In this document: positions 9,801-24,100 of the stretch, piece after piece
Position numbering within the stretch: the first letter of the stretch is position 1
Layout of the letters: each line of letters opens with the position of its first letter
Assembly (NCBI GenBank): GCA_964017185.1
Contig: OZ024869.1
Coordinates: 5,478,501 to 5,542,500 of the forward strand
Reading direction: 5' to 3'
Origin: Rugalucina vietnamica
Taxonomy: Eukaryota; Mollusca; Bivalvia; Lucinida; Lucinidae
Length of the DNA: 64,000 bases
The notes under the pieces: model-generated
What the model saw: the letters and a program-made list of their open reading frames with translations, nothing else
Databases searched by the model: none
What the model was told of the DNA's origin: nothing
Program-made: the position numbers and the translations under genes

Positions 9801-12800
9801 TTTAAGAAGAAGAGGGACTGTACTGTGTAGCGAAAACAGTTGCTGATCAGCCATGGCGCGGTACGAACAGCTGATCCGTGCCATTATTTTTGCCTATGTG
9901 TGTTGTATCTTTTACGAAGGCTCTTTTAAGGTCTTTTGTTGGTGATTAACAAGTTTTCTCCACTATAACACATTTTCTTTGTACTTGAAAAGTTGTTGTT
10001 TAAAGTAACCAGCTGAGGTCATTATAGTGATGATCCGTTAACATTCACAGGATACTCCTATTTTTACCCCACCTATATGTACTCATTGGTCTGTCTCGAT
10101 AGGAGTGAAAAATCCTGCAATGGCAGTTCAGCTGATTAAAAGTTACTGAATCCGAGATGGTATATTTAAAAGCAACAATGCAAAGATGGGATGAAGACAC
10201 TTTGTTAAATTTCTTCATTTTTTTCTTGCCTTGGAGAAAACAAAAAGTCATTTTAAATGCAAGAACATGTTTGTTGCCTATTTAAGAACGCAATTGTATT
10301 TCTTTTTTGTTAATAAATTGTTGATAATAATGAGAAGAAATTCCTTCGCAAGGTGTCTTCAGTGTGAAATCAAACACCATGGGCTGTGTATATATTAACT
10401 GACAACATTGCATATTAAACCTCACATATACTGATTTCATAGAATTTGGTGTCATATTTTCTCCATGTATATTTGTAAGCTCAATCTGTTGATTAAAATC
10501 TAAGGTTTATTGGAAAAACTGGTGCTAGACTTAGACTTTTTCGTTCGTCATGCCACATTATTAATGATGATATATGAGAAAAAAGGCTTAGATATCTTGT
10601 CTTCATGTATCCTTTGTAATACCAAACTGTAGCATTTATTATTACTTAGAACATTTAAATGAGCCGTGTCATGAGAAAACCAACAATGTGGTTTCCGAAC
10701 AGGTTTTGCACAAACCAAGCTGTACAAGCACACAAGATGGATAGGGGCTGGAAATTTGGATTTAGTTAGTAGAGGAATTGTACTATCCGTGTAGCGAAAT
10801 TAAAGGCATTTTTCCAACTGTTTTTCCACAAGCACACAGCCTTGAAGTGTGTCAGGGTCTTAGAATTATTATGACTAAGAGGCTGCCTTGCTAAAACTCA
10901 TGTCAGAAATCTAGAATTCATGCCGATTAAGAGTATCAAAGATAATAGCAGCCCCTTGTGGCTGAGTGGTTAAGGTTGCAGATTCCATTATTGCTCGTAT
11001 AACCCTAGCATCCTGGTTATGGATCATAGGCAAACAGAATAACCCCACATGGGGCATCCCATCTGGAGCTATTCTGTTTGCTTAGACAAAATTCATAGAA
11101 AATGATAAAAATTCAAAATCACTCCTGATTTCTGTAAAAATGAAAATGATCTCACCAGTCAGATAATGAATTTTCCAATGGGTAAAAAATAGACCCCAAT
11201 CATTGCTTATCAGTGGACCTGATGAAAACCCACTTTGAAATTGCTGTTTGCATTTGGTGAAAAGTGTTGTTTTTTTTTTTTTTTGTTTTTTTTTCTTACA
11301 ATAAAGTAGAAGTATTAGTAATAATATAGCTATAAATGAGTCTTAAGACTACATACAGTTTAATGACTTTAATACAGATTTATGACTTTCTGTTTCAGAA
11401 AAGGAGATTTTGACGAGTTTGTCACACACATGCAGGGTCTACTGAGCATCTACAGTTTACATGGGGATAAGTAAGTAAAGTTTGAAGAAAAGTATGCAAT
11501 GACCTAGATAAATAGTGGAGCACAAGACAATACAAGGCAAATGCTGTGTCGATAATAATAATTGTTCTTAAAGGTAACATCCCAATAATACCCATGGTAG
11601 TTAATTACCAGGACCCAGTTGTTCAAAGCATCGTTAGCTTAACGATATTGTTAAGACATAAATTTGTGAAGCAAATATCAGCTAAAGTAACAAATACACT
11701 GTTATTTTTTGTTAAAAAAATGTGAGAATCCTTTGCAGTGCAAAGGATTCTCTTATTTTTTCAACAAAAATAACAGTGTATTTGTAATATTCATGTTTGA
11801 AATTTTAACGAATCGTTCGTTAACAACATTGTTAATTTTGAACAACTGGGCCCAGGAAGCATTCACTCTTTCACAACAGACTTGAAAATTATTGACTGGG
11901 ACATTAAGCCATAACTTAACAAACCGTACATGTATCTTTGTATTTTCAGAAAACAGAAAAGTAAAGCGTATCTTGCTCTGTCATCCTTGGAATCAGATCT
12001 GAATGTCCTTGCTCAGTTGCAAAGGTTGGTACTGTATACATAATGATAATTGGAATGTTCAGTGAAAGATACATCAATTGTTGAAATGACCCTAAATTGT
12101 CATATAATTGAGGTGTTGAAAAGGTAGTGACAAAATATTGCATAGACTGGTTAAACTGGTAAAGATAAGTCGGTTAATTGATTGTGTACACCCTGCAGGA
12201 GATGTGATGCGCATATAGCAAAAGCTAGTTATGATATACCATAAGTCTGCAAATATAAACCGTCAAGGAATTCTTACATTAGTAAATCAAATAAGCAATG
12301 CTGTATCTGATAAATTCTTCTCTTGCTCGTTACGAAAATTTGTCCATGCAATATACTGAAATTTTTTTTTCAGCTATAGAATGAAAATTTCATTCGAAAA
12401 ATCTTATATTAAATATTTTTGCGCAAAACATTGATTATGGGCAAGACGGTTCTAACAAGTTCTCACAATTTATGTTTTGGAGCAAAAATTAGAAAAAATA
12501 AGTACGCCCCTGTTCATAACAAATTTGCTTTATAAAAGTGATGTTTAATGGGGTGTACATTTCACGGACATGTTTTCCTGATGTGCATGAGAATCAGTAA
12601 AAATGTATATTTTTAAAATTTCAGTTCTATCAGTGGAGTGGCTAACTACATACACAAGTCACCACTTGGTATTCTGTTGCCTAGGAGAGGGGGTAAGTGA
12701 TTTTACGCGGGTTCCAGCTCATATGACCTTCTTGACCTCTGATGCGATGAACTTTTATTTGTGCAAACAACTTAGGTGGAGGACATCTTAATATTCTTGG

Positions 12801-15800
12801 AATCTGGTGGCCAAGTGGTAGAAGACGCAAGAACTCCAGAGCAATAGGACGTAGTGGCCTTGACCTTGACCAATACATTTTATGCTCTCCTGAGTATTGG
12901 TCAATTGGTCAACACCCAGAAAGAGGTTGCTGGGTCCTGACATGGCTGAAAAATTGTTGACTGGGACGTTAAGCCATAACCAAACCAAAATTTCTAAAGG
13001 TTCCTCTATTATTTAAATCCAAAATTGTAAGGCTCTAAAATAGTCCTGGCAGACTATAAATTGTCTTAAAACAACACAACATTTTATCTTTTTAATTGAA
13101 CATGCAAGTTGGTACATGTTAGTACTTGTTCATGCAAACATTGCTATGGATTTTAAATGTACATATATTTAGTTTCCTTAATCCAGTTCCTATCATGAAG
13201 ACATAAATTATGGATGCTTTATGGTTTAATAATAAAATTTTTGGGTGTGCTTTTTAAAATAAAATCAAAAGAGTTTGTATTGAATTTTTGAAATGTTCAT
13301 GAGAAATTGGTTTTCAATCAAATTTGTGAATTTGTTGCCTGCCCTCACAAAGTCAACATCATTCAAGATCACTAATAAAGAACTTACTATGGCTTTAGAC
13401 TGCATGAGTAGTCACTCGTGACCTTGCTTATAATTTCGAAATAGAAAAATCGCAAAATATGTCGCACACAAATTTCCAAATTTACAGACATTTTCAGTGT
13501 GTAAAAGCAAGAAATATGAGCGTCCGCATAAGAAAACCAAGAACATGCATAGGCGAAAGCAAAGCCGCAGATCAGCTGTGCAGTAATTGATCAGCGCCTT
13601 TGTTTTCGCTACACAGATAGTACAATGCCTATTCTTCATAAATCCGAAATTTCAAGCTTCTAGCCTGCTTTAGTGACTGTACAGGTCGGTGTGTGTCAGA
13701 CCTGGTGGAAACCAAAATCGTTGGTTTTCTCATGCGAAGGCACAATTAACATCTTTGACTATATATTTTGGCAGATTACGTCATTTAATTTTTCCTTGTT
13801 AGCTCACCTGAGCCGAAGGCTCACAGGTGAGCTAATAGTATACCCATGCTCCGTCGTCCGTCCGTCCGTCGTCCGTCCGTCGTTCACAATTTCAAAGATC
13901 TTCTCCTCTGAAACCGCTTGGCCAATCAAAGCCAAACTTCGTGTGGAGCATCCTTAGGAAGGGGGAACGAAAGTTTATATAAATGGTCCAGGTCACATGA
14001 CCAAGGTGGCCGCCATGGCTGTAAATAGCAAAAACCTTTAAAAATCTTCTTCTCCAGAACCAGTGGGCCGATTTCCACGAAACTTGGTATGTAGCATTGG
14101 GGACGTGGGCCCATCATAGTTTATATAAATTATGACCCTAGGATGACCTTGACCTATTTTACGGCAAGGTCAACTTAGGTCGCCAATGCATTTGAATGGG
14201 GAAAAAATGGTAAAATGCTATTTAATGGGTAAAACTTACTGGAAATAGGCAAATGGACAGAAGATTAATGTTAATGGAAAAATTTGGCCCCTGGGGGGTT
14301 GTCTGCCCCTGCCCCGGGGCTATATACATGTATATGACCATAATATTCAAACATCTTCTTCTCTGAAACCACTATGCCAATCAAAGCCAAACTTCATGTG
14401 GAGCATCCTTGGGAAGGGGGAATGAAAGTTTATATAAATGGTCAAGGTCACATGACCAAGATGGCCGCCATGGCTATAAATAGCAAAAACGTTTAAAAAT
14501 CTTCTTCTTCAGAACCAGAAGGCCTATGATTTTGAAACTTGGTGTGAAGCATCTGGGAATGGAGCTCTACAAAGTTTATATAAGTCATGACCCTGGGATG
14601 ACCTTGACCTATTTCACGGCAAGGACAACTTAGGTCTCCCATGCATTGGAATGGGAAAAAATAGGAATATGTAATTAAATGGCAGAAAACTTGCAGTTAA
14701 TTGGCAAATGGACTGAAATTTTATGATTTGAAAAAGACATTGACTCCAGGAGTTATTCTGCCCTGCCCTAGGGTTATATACATGCATTGTACCATTCTAG
14801 TCTAACAAGTTTATTGGTACATGTATATATCTCAGGTCTCAGGTGAGCGTTTACAGGACCATTGGTCCTCTGGTATTTTTTACAGGTCATCCTATGAAAC
14901 TGATATACTTTGTGTCTCCATATGATCTACTGTGTAAGAAGACCAAATCATCCTACCCAATGACACATGAAGGTAATATTCCCCGTCTCCTACTGATTTC
15001 TTATGTTAAACCCCACTATTTGCCTAATATTTCAAACAAATATACATGCATAGTAAAAGAATCTACAATCTTTTAATGAGGAATAAGTACAAAAGTATGA
15101 GATAGAATTAAAACTTTGGGACTAGTCTGAAAGCGTTCCACCCGATAGACGCTTTAGTGTTAATGCAGTCATTATCAAAATTTTTGGATTATTATCTCCC
15201 TTGCATTATACAAAGAAAGATTTTCTGACTTGAAATTCATAATTGCTGTGCATCAAGTTTGTGCTACTGTCCTTACAACATCTTTCAGAAACCACCTTTT
15301 TCAATACTTTTTCACACTTTTCTGAAACATCTAATGTAATGGTTATGTCACCCTTTTGTATTCCAAAAATGAGGCAAAAAGTTTGAAACTCGGTTTACAA
15401 ATAAATATTCATGAGAGAAAATTATTTTAATTGTAGGCCTTTTTCCAAGGCCTATTCCAGATAGTTTTTGGGCTTAAAATGTGTACAGATTTTTAGCTCA
15501 CCTGAGCCGAAGGCTCACAGGTGAGCTTATAGTATACCCATGCTCCGTCGTCCGTCCGTCGTCCGTCCGTCGTCCGTCCGTCGTCCACAATTTCAAAGAT
15601 CTTCTCCTCTGAAACCGCTTGGCCAATCAAAGCCAAACTTCATGTGGAGCATCCTTAGGAAGGGGGAACGAAATTTTATATAAATGGTCCAGGTCACATG
15701 ACCAAGATGGCCGCCATGGCTATAAATAGCAAAAACCTTTAAAAATCTTCTTCTCCAGAACCAGTAGGCCGATTTCCATGAAACTTGGTATGTAGCATTG

Positions 15801-18800
15801 GGGATGTGGGCCCATCATAGTTTTTATAAATCATGACCCTAGGATGACCTTGACCTATTTTACGGCAAGGTCAACTTAGGTCACCAATGCATTTGAATGG
15901 GAAAAAATGGTAAAATGCTATTTAATGGGTAAAACTAACTGGGAATAGGCAAATGGACAGAAGATTAATGTTAATGGAAAATTTTAGCCCCTGGGGGGTG
16001 TCTGCCCCTGCCCCAGGGCTATATACATGTATATTTCCATAATAATGAAACATCTTCTCCCCTGAAACCGCTTGGCCAATCAAAGCCAAACTTCATATGG
16101 AGCATCCTTGGAAAGGGGGAAAGAAAGTTTATATAAATGGTCAAGGTCACATGACCAAGATGGCTGCCATGGCTATAAATAGAAAAAAACCTTTAAAAAC
16201 CTTCTTCTCCAGAACCAGAAGGCCAATGATTTTGAAACTTGGTGTGAAGCATCAGTGACTGGAGCTCTACAAAGTTTATATAAATCATGACCCTGGGATG
16301 ACCTTGACCTATTATACGGCAAGGTCAACATAGGTCGCTCATGCATTTGAATGGGGAAAAGTGTTAAAATGTCATTTGTATGGAAAACCTTGCAGGAAAT
16401 GGGCATATGGACTTAATTTTTATGATTCTGAAAAAATTTGGACCCCAGGGGTCTGTCTGCCCCCACCCCGGGGCAATATACATGTATATTACAGTGATAT
16501 TCAAAGATCTTCTTCTCTGAAACTGCTTGGCCAATCAAAGCCAAACTTTATGAGGAGTATTGTTAGGAAGTGGGAATGAAAGTATATATAAATGGTCAAG
16601 GTCACATGACCAAGATGGCTGCCATGGCTATAAATAGCAGAAACCTTTAAAAATCTTTTTCTCCAGAACCAGAAGGTCTATGATTTTGAAACTTGGCATA
16701 AAGCATCAGGCAATGGAGCTCTACAAAGTTTATATGAATCGTGACCCTTGGGTGACCTTGACCTATTTTACGGCAAGGTCAACTTAGGTCGCCCATGCAT
16801 TTGAATGGGGAAAATTGTTAAAATGTCATTTGAAGGGCAAAACTTGCTGTAAATTGGCAAATGGACTAAAGTTTTATGTTTTCAAAAAGAAATTGACTCC
16901 AGGGGTTGCTCTGACCCGGCCCTGGGGTTATATACATGTATATTATCATTCTAGTCAAACAAGTTTATTGGTATATATCTCGGGTTTCAGGTGAGCGTTT
17001 ACAGGACCATTGGTCCTCTGGTCAAAATTTTTGTAGCAATTTTAGGACTTTAGAAATTCAAAAGGGTGACAGTCAGAAAGGACCTCAGCATATCTGTTCC
17101 TTGGAGGATAGCACGGGAACAGCGTGGATAGAAAGTATTTGTCTTTTTAAACTTCAAAAAATTCAACTGAAAAAAATCTTTTGTGTTTCAGCCATTACTG
17201 ACAATGATCTAGGTCACAGTGTAACAGTCTGCCTGGAACCTTGTGCTACCACCAATAAACTACAGACCATGCCCATGATTAGTGTCAAGACACATCATCA
17301 GGATGGCAAAAGGTACAGTATTAACAACAATAGTAACCTGTCTAATGGATTTCTGATCAGGTAAAATGCGATTGGGATGTAGTACAGGATTAGGGCGAAC
17401 ACATTATGCTGTCCAGCGCCTAAAGATAGCTAGTTTTTGGGCAGATCGGACTGGAACTCTGGTTGCCATGGCAACATATACGTTTTAATGGGAAAAAAAT
17501 CTTTTTCCTTGAAACCACAAGGCCCACTGTTTTGATATTTGGTATGTGGCTATGGCTAATGGTCCTCTACATAAATTGTGCCATTCATGCCCCTGGGGTC
17601 AAAGTTGGCCACACCCCAGGGGTCACTAGTCTCCATAGACTTACTACAGGAATACCTTCAAACATCAATATCTCAAAAGCCAATCAAATTACACACACAG
17701 CAGCACTTGGTAGTAGGAAAGGTTGCATATTGTTTTTGGACAGATCAGGCTGGAACTCTGGTTGCCAAGGCAACATATACATTTTAATGGAAAAAAAATC
17801 TCTGAAACCACAAGGCACACAGCTTTTGTTTTTATATGAAGCAGATTTCAGGTGAGCATTTACAGGACCATTGGTCCTCTGGTTTCTAGTTAAGGTGGTA
17901 TGCAGTATGCAATTTAGTGTTGTTCGATTATGGAATTTTCATAATAGATCATCGAAAATAATGAGACAGGCTTTTCCTCTGATCAATTATCGATTATAAT
18001 CGAAATGTGACCAATACTGTTTTCCTTTCACAGAACTGGGAAGAGTACTCTGCCAACATAATTAAATCTAAAAATACAATGTATGGAATAGGTGGGGTAA
18101 AATTGTGTATTAAATATGTATAAAGACTTTAAATGATTACATGCAACAGAGAGGACCTGCTATTTTAGCTACGTTTTTAAAAGAGAAAAACACTTAAATC
18201 AATGTATGAGAGTGAAATTTACTTCTAAAACAGTTCCGTTATAATGCGCTGGTCGGGGTTCACAAATTGCGAGCCTGTTATACGCAAGTCGCATAACGCT
18301 ATTCTACCAAATCCGACCAGACTGTACGCCGTTTCTATAGTTCGTTTGGATGGGGGAAAGTACCTCATTAAGAACAATAAAGAAACCATTTACCTCAAGA
18401 TCTTTGTACAGTGGAATAATAAATTGCAAGTTTGCATATTTTAACATTTTAATCCATTGAAAACACTCTATAAACGATAAAATTCATTTATTTGTGATGC
18501 ACTGTTGAAAACTGATTTTAAAGCGGAAACAGAAGAAAACACCGCTCATTTCACCCAGTGAAATATACCGGACAAAACCGGTACCGATTTTACTATAAAA
18601 ATTGCCAATTTCAGTCATGGATCATGTGCAAATACTTTATTTGAAGAGCTCGCTAAGATATGATGGTATCTCAATATTTTGGACTGTAATAATCGCGCGG
18701 CTGACACGAAAACATAGAGTAACGTCACGTGCCATGATGCTTCAAGCCTTGCTTTAACGGACATTTTCTGCGTTTTTGCATTGACAAGTGACAGCTAGAA

Positions 18801-21088
18801 TGCAGGCGACCATGAACTTCCTCAAAAATCAGGTGCACCCGCTAATGGTTACGGGAATTTGTGTGTCTGATCTTACCGCCTCGGAAACTCATACGTGTGT
18901 AAAGTCATGGAGTGGGCAAAAATTGGTTGGCCAATGAGCGCTCATGTTGAATGCAGGCCGCGCCTACTATCAGCTCTGCAGATTTAATTGACGGTTGAAT
19001 TACGCATCTGCGCTAATGTTTTCATGGTAATTTAATTGGATTTAACGGACCGATATCACGTCCGCGTATTCTTCGGCGAGCATGAATGGATGGGGATCAT
19101 CTGACTAGGAATAAATGGACAATTAATTAAGTAAACGTGGGCGTAAAGGTTTGACAACTCTGTTTAATGATCTCGTTTATGTTGTGTATCCCTTGGCTTA
19201 TTTTCACAACCTTTATTACCTATCTTAACAATGGGTATCATTCACGCTCGACGGCAATGAATTTCAGGTTGCCCAGCGGGCACCCTACCATGATAGCATG
19301 AAACTTGGCTTGCAGACGTTTCAACCAGTGTCGGGCAATCAGGCAATTGCCTATTTCTTACACTGCTATTTGCCGAATTCTGGTGAATGAGGGCCCCTAC
19401 TGTTAGCAATAATCGATTCCTGGACAGCATAATCGATTGTCGCCGACCTGAACAACTTTTTTCAATTTTCGATTTTACTCGATCATCGTTACAACACTAG
19501 TATGCATTATAGATAAAGGCACTGTGTGGTAACTAAGCATCTGATCTGCACATTTGTTTATGTATTGAAAGCTGATTTTCTTATCGAAATATCTATTTAG
19601 AATAAGGAAGAGTAATCATTCACAAAACGCTCTTAAAATTTGAGAAAAATGATAGACACACTTGGATGAAAAAGAAAATGAGAGAACCAACAATGTGGTT
19701 TCCGAACAGGTCTGACACAAACTGCTCTGTACAAGTGCAGAAGATGACTAGAAACTGGAAATTTTGGATTTAGAAAGTAGAGAAATTGTACTATCCATGA
19801 AGCGAAAACAATGGCACTGATCAGCTCTGCAGTTACTGTGAAGCTGATTTGGGCCTTGTATTCACACATGCAAAATGATGGTTTTCACATGACGCAGCTC
19901 AAATAAATGTACTTTTATAGCTAAATGACACCATATACTGGAATCCTCTCTAATTACAGTTTGTAGTACTAGATAAATTAATTGTAAACATGTTGTTTCC
20001 TTTACAGTTTACCATCATTTCAAGGTCTCAACAATATGAACAGTGCGAGCCTAGCAGCCAGTTTTGTGTTAGTGTTACCCCAACCAGTGCCAGTTTCTAT
20101 GTCTATCATCAACCATATACAGATGGTCACTGGTAAGAAAGGGCTTCATTTGATGAGCAAAATGAATGGATTCACCAATCATTGTCACTTGGGTGTGTCC
20201 TCTTTAATTTTTAGTGTCTTGAGGTGTGATGTTAAAATTTTATTCCATTTTTCGATGAATCCTTCTGAGCAAATAAAATAGCCCCAGATTAAACACTACT
20301 GTCTGTGACCTCACATCTGGGGCTATACTGTATGCCTATATCCCATAAAAAGAAGCCAGGGTTAAATGAGTTAAGATTTTCGCTGAGCTTTATGTAAGAA
20401 TAAACAGCAGTTACAGTTGATCTGCAGGGTAGAGGAGTGCGGTGACTCTGAACATCATAGTCAGAATAAAAAAATGACAGTGGTCACACCATCCTTCACT
20501 GTTACAGGTCTCGATATATCCTATGGTGAAACCAAGTCTCTGTACTCTTTGATCTTGGAACAGACATCACAGGGAAAACTAAAAAATGGCACAGAATTAT
20601 TTGTGGTAAGTTGCTGTTCTGTAAGGTTGTAGGCAATAACATGACTAAAATATATAATGTGAAGAGATTAGAAAAAATGTAATAGATTATTCTTCTGCCC
20701 AAATCACTTTACAACAGTCAGAAGTTGAGGACATGTATATGCCACTAAGGGTCAGTTTAAACACCTTGAGTAATGCGTAAAATGATGTTAATTTCTAATC
20801 ACAGTTGTCAAGCTTCTATACAAATCTATGCAAAACAGTAGTTTCTCTGAAATTGTAAAAAGTATTATAACAAATATAATTTAAGTCCAAATTATCTTCT
20901 TATTATAGATATATGAGCCACTGCATCGGAAAACCAACAATCTGCATATGCGAAACGAAAGCTGCAGATCAGCTGTGCAGTTACTGCACAACTGATCAGC
21001 ACCTTTGTCTTTGCTCCATGGATAGTACTATACATCTTTTTATGTCCCCCCAACCGAAGGTGGGGGACATATTGTTTTTGGTGCGGTT

Positions 21089-21130
<42 letters not shown>

Positions 21131-24100
21131 CGCGTCGGCGTCCGCGTCCGCGTAGCTTCTTTCTTACGCGATATCTTTTGAACCAGTGGATGGATTTTGA
21201 CCAAACTTGCATAGATACATGGTTGGGAGGGGGGAAAGAGTTGATTAGATTTTGGTGACCTTGACCTCATTTTCAAGGTCACCAGCCCATGAAAACTGAT
21301 CAAATTAGGTTTTCTGACGCGATATCTTCTGAACAAATGAATGGATTTTGAGCAAACTTGCACAAGAGCATTGTTGGGAGGAGGCTCAGAGTTGATTAGA
21401 TTTTGGTGACCTTGACCTAATTTTCAAGGTCATGAGTCCATAAAAACTGTTGAAATTAGTCTTTCCAACTCAATATCTTGAAAACCAATTGATGGATTTT
21501 GACCAAACTTGCACAGAAGCATTGTTGGGAGGAGGCTCAGAGTTGATAAGATTTTGGTGACCTTGACCTAATTTTCAAGGTCACAAGTCCATAAAGAATG
21601 TTGAAATTAGTCTTTCCAATGCAATATCTTGTAAACCGATTGATGGATTTTGACTAAACTTGCACAGAAGCATTGTTGCGAGAAGGCTCAGAGTTGATTA
21701 GATTTTGGTGACCTTGACCTAATTTTCAAGGTCACGAGTCCATAAAAAATGTTGAAATTAGTCTTTCCAACGCAATATCTTATAAACCATTTGATGGATT
21801 TTGACCAAACTTGCACAGAAGCATTGTTGGGAGAAGGCTCAGAGTTGGTTAGATTTTGATGACCTTGACCTAATTCTGAAGGTCACGAGTCTATAAAACT
21901 GTTGAAATTAGTTTTTCCGATACGATATCTTGTAAACTAATGGATGGACTTTGACCAAACTTGCACAAAAGCATTGTTGGGAGGAGGCTCAGAGTTGATT
22001 AGATTTTGGTGACCTTGACCTAATTTTCAAGGTCACGAGTCCATAAAAACTGTTGAAATTAGTCTTTCCAATGCAATATCTTGTGAACCAAATGATGGTT
22101 TTTGACCAAACTTGCACAGAAGCATTGTTGGGAGGAGGCTCAGAGTTGATTAGATTTTGGTGACCTTGACAGAATTTTCAAGGTCACGAGTCCATAAAAA
22201 CTGTTGAAATTAGTCTTTCCAACTCAATATCTTGAAAACCAATAGATGGATTTTGACCAAACTTGCACAGAAGCATTGTTGCAAGAAGGCTCAGAGTTGA
22301 TTAGATTTTGGTGACCTTGATCTAATTTTCAAGGTCACGAGTCCATAAAAAATGTTGAAATTAGTCTTTCCAATGCAGTATCTTGTAAACCAATCGATGG
22401 ATTTTGACCAAACTTGCACAGAAGCATTGTTGGGAGGAGGCTCAGAGTTGATTATATTTTGGTGACCTTGACCTAATAATCAAGGTCACGAGTCCATAAA
22501 AAATGTTAAAATTAGTCTTTCCAACGCGATAACTTGTAAATGAATGGATGGATTTTGACCAAACTTGTACAGAAGCATTGTTGCGAGAAGGCGCAGAGTC
22601 GGCTAGATTTTGGTGACCTTGACCTAATTTTCAAGGTCACAAGTCCATAAAAAATGTTGAAATTAGTCTTTCCAACGCAGTATCTTGTAAATCAATTGAC
22701 AGATTTTGACCAAACTTGCACAGAAGCATTGTTGGGAGGAGGCTCAGAGTTGATTAGATTTTGGTGATCTTGACCTAATTTTCAAGGTCACGAGTCCATA
22801 AAAAATGTTGAAATTAATCTTTCCAACTCGATAACTTGTAAACCAATTGATGGATTTTGACCAAACTTGCACAGAAGCATTGTTGCGAGAAGGCTCAGAG
22901 TTGATTAGATTTCGGTGACCTTGACCTAATTTTCAAGGTCATGAGTCCATAAAAAAATGTTGAAATTAGTCTTTTCACTGCAATATCTTGTAAACCAGTT
23001 GATGGATTTTGACCAAACTTGCACAGAAGCATTGTTTGGAGGAGGCTCAAAGTTGATTAGATTTTGATTACCTTGACCTAATTTCCAAGGTCACGGGTCC
23101 ATAAAAACTGTTGAAATTAGTTTTTCCGATACGATATCTTGTAAACTAATTGATGGATTTTGACCAAACTTGCTCAGAAGCATTGTTGTGAGGAGGTTCA
23201 GAGTTTATAAGAATTTGGTGATTGTGACCCAATTTTAGACAGGGTCCAAAACAAGTTTAAACTATCACACCTTACATGGTGTCTTCCCTAGAAAAACTTC
23301 ATATCACAAGGTAACTACACTTCAATTACTAAACGGTTGGGGGGACATAGTTTTCCTCAGAAAACATTGTTTTAATTCTAAATCTGAAATTTCAAGCTTT
23401 TAGCTATTTTCTGTTGCTGTACAGCCTCGTTTGTGTCTGACCTGGTCGGAAACCTAGATGGTTGGTTGTCACAAGCAAAGGCTCATATTCGTTTTAACAT
23501 GCCATCATTAAAATGTTTAATATTGTAGACCCTTCCAGACCAGCAGCACATATATTACTTAAATGATCTCTCGGAGAGCTGTTTGGGCCAGCCAGGGGCT
23601 CTTGTTACCAAAATACCATTTACCCACCCCACTAGTGTAGCTAAAGTACTGAGCTTCCTGCGGCAGCAATTACTGTTTAACTGTGTCATACAGAGTTTGA
23701 TACGACCCCTGGCTAGTCACGGTAAGATTACCCCCTTTATTTGAGCTGCGACTTAAGAAAACAGGTCTTCGAGCTTATTGATCTGGTCTGACACAAACAT
23801 AAGAAAGGAGTGGCTTGAAATGTTGATTTAAGAAGAAGAGGTATAGTTACTGTACTTTCTGGGTAGTGAAAGCAATGGCGCTGATCAGCTGTGCAGTTAC
23901 TGCACAGCTGATCTGCACCTTCGTTTTTGCAAAGGCAAATGTTTTCTCAAGTTGGCCCATTTTTTGCTTGATTCAGTAGAACTTGAAAAAAACAATATCA
24001 AAACCCCTCAAAAGTGAATCTGTTTTGTTATGGATATGATTGGTTGATTGATAGCATCCAAGCTTGAAACCATGGACTTAAGTGGGAGCTTGTTTGTCAT

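Noticed and set aside
18000-19400. Promoter or CpG-rich regulatory region inside MED1 intron I-J
   Set aside because: Somewhat richer in CG than its surroundings, but it is bounded by an 8-bp target duplication and hAT-like ends, so it is treated as a mobile element.
20892-21212. Arginine-rich or proline/threonine-rich protein frames
   Set aside because: They come from the GTCGGC microsatellite at the start of AB2 and have no start context or conservation.
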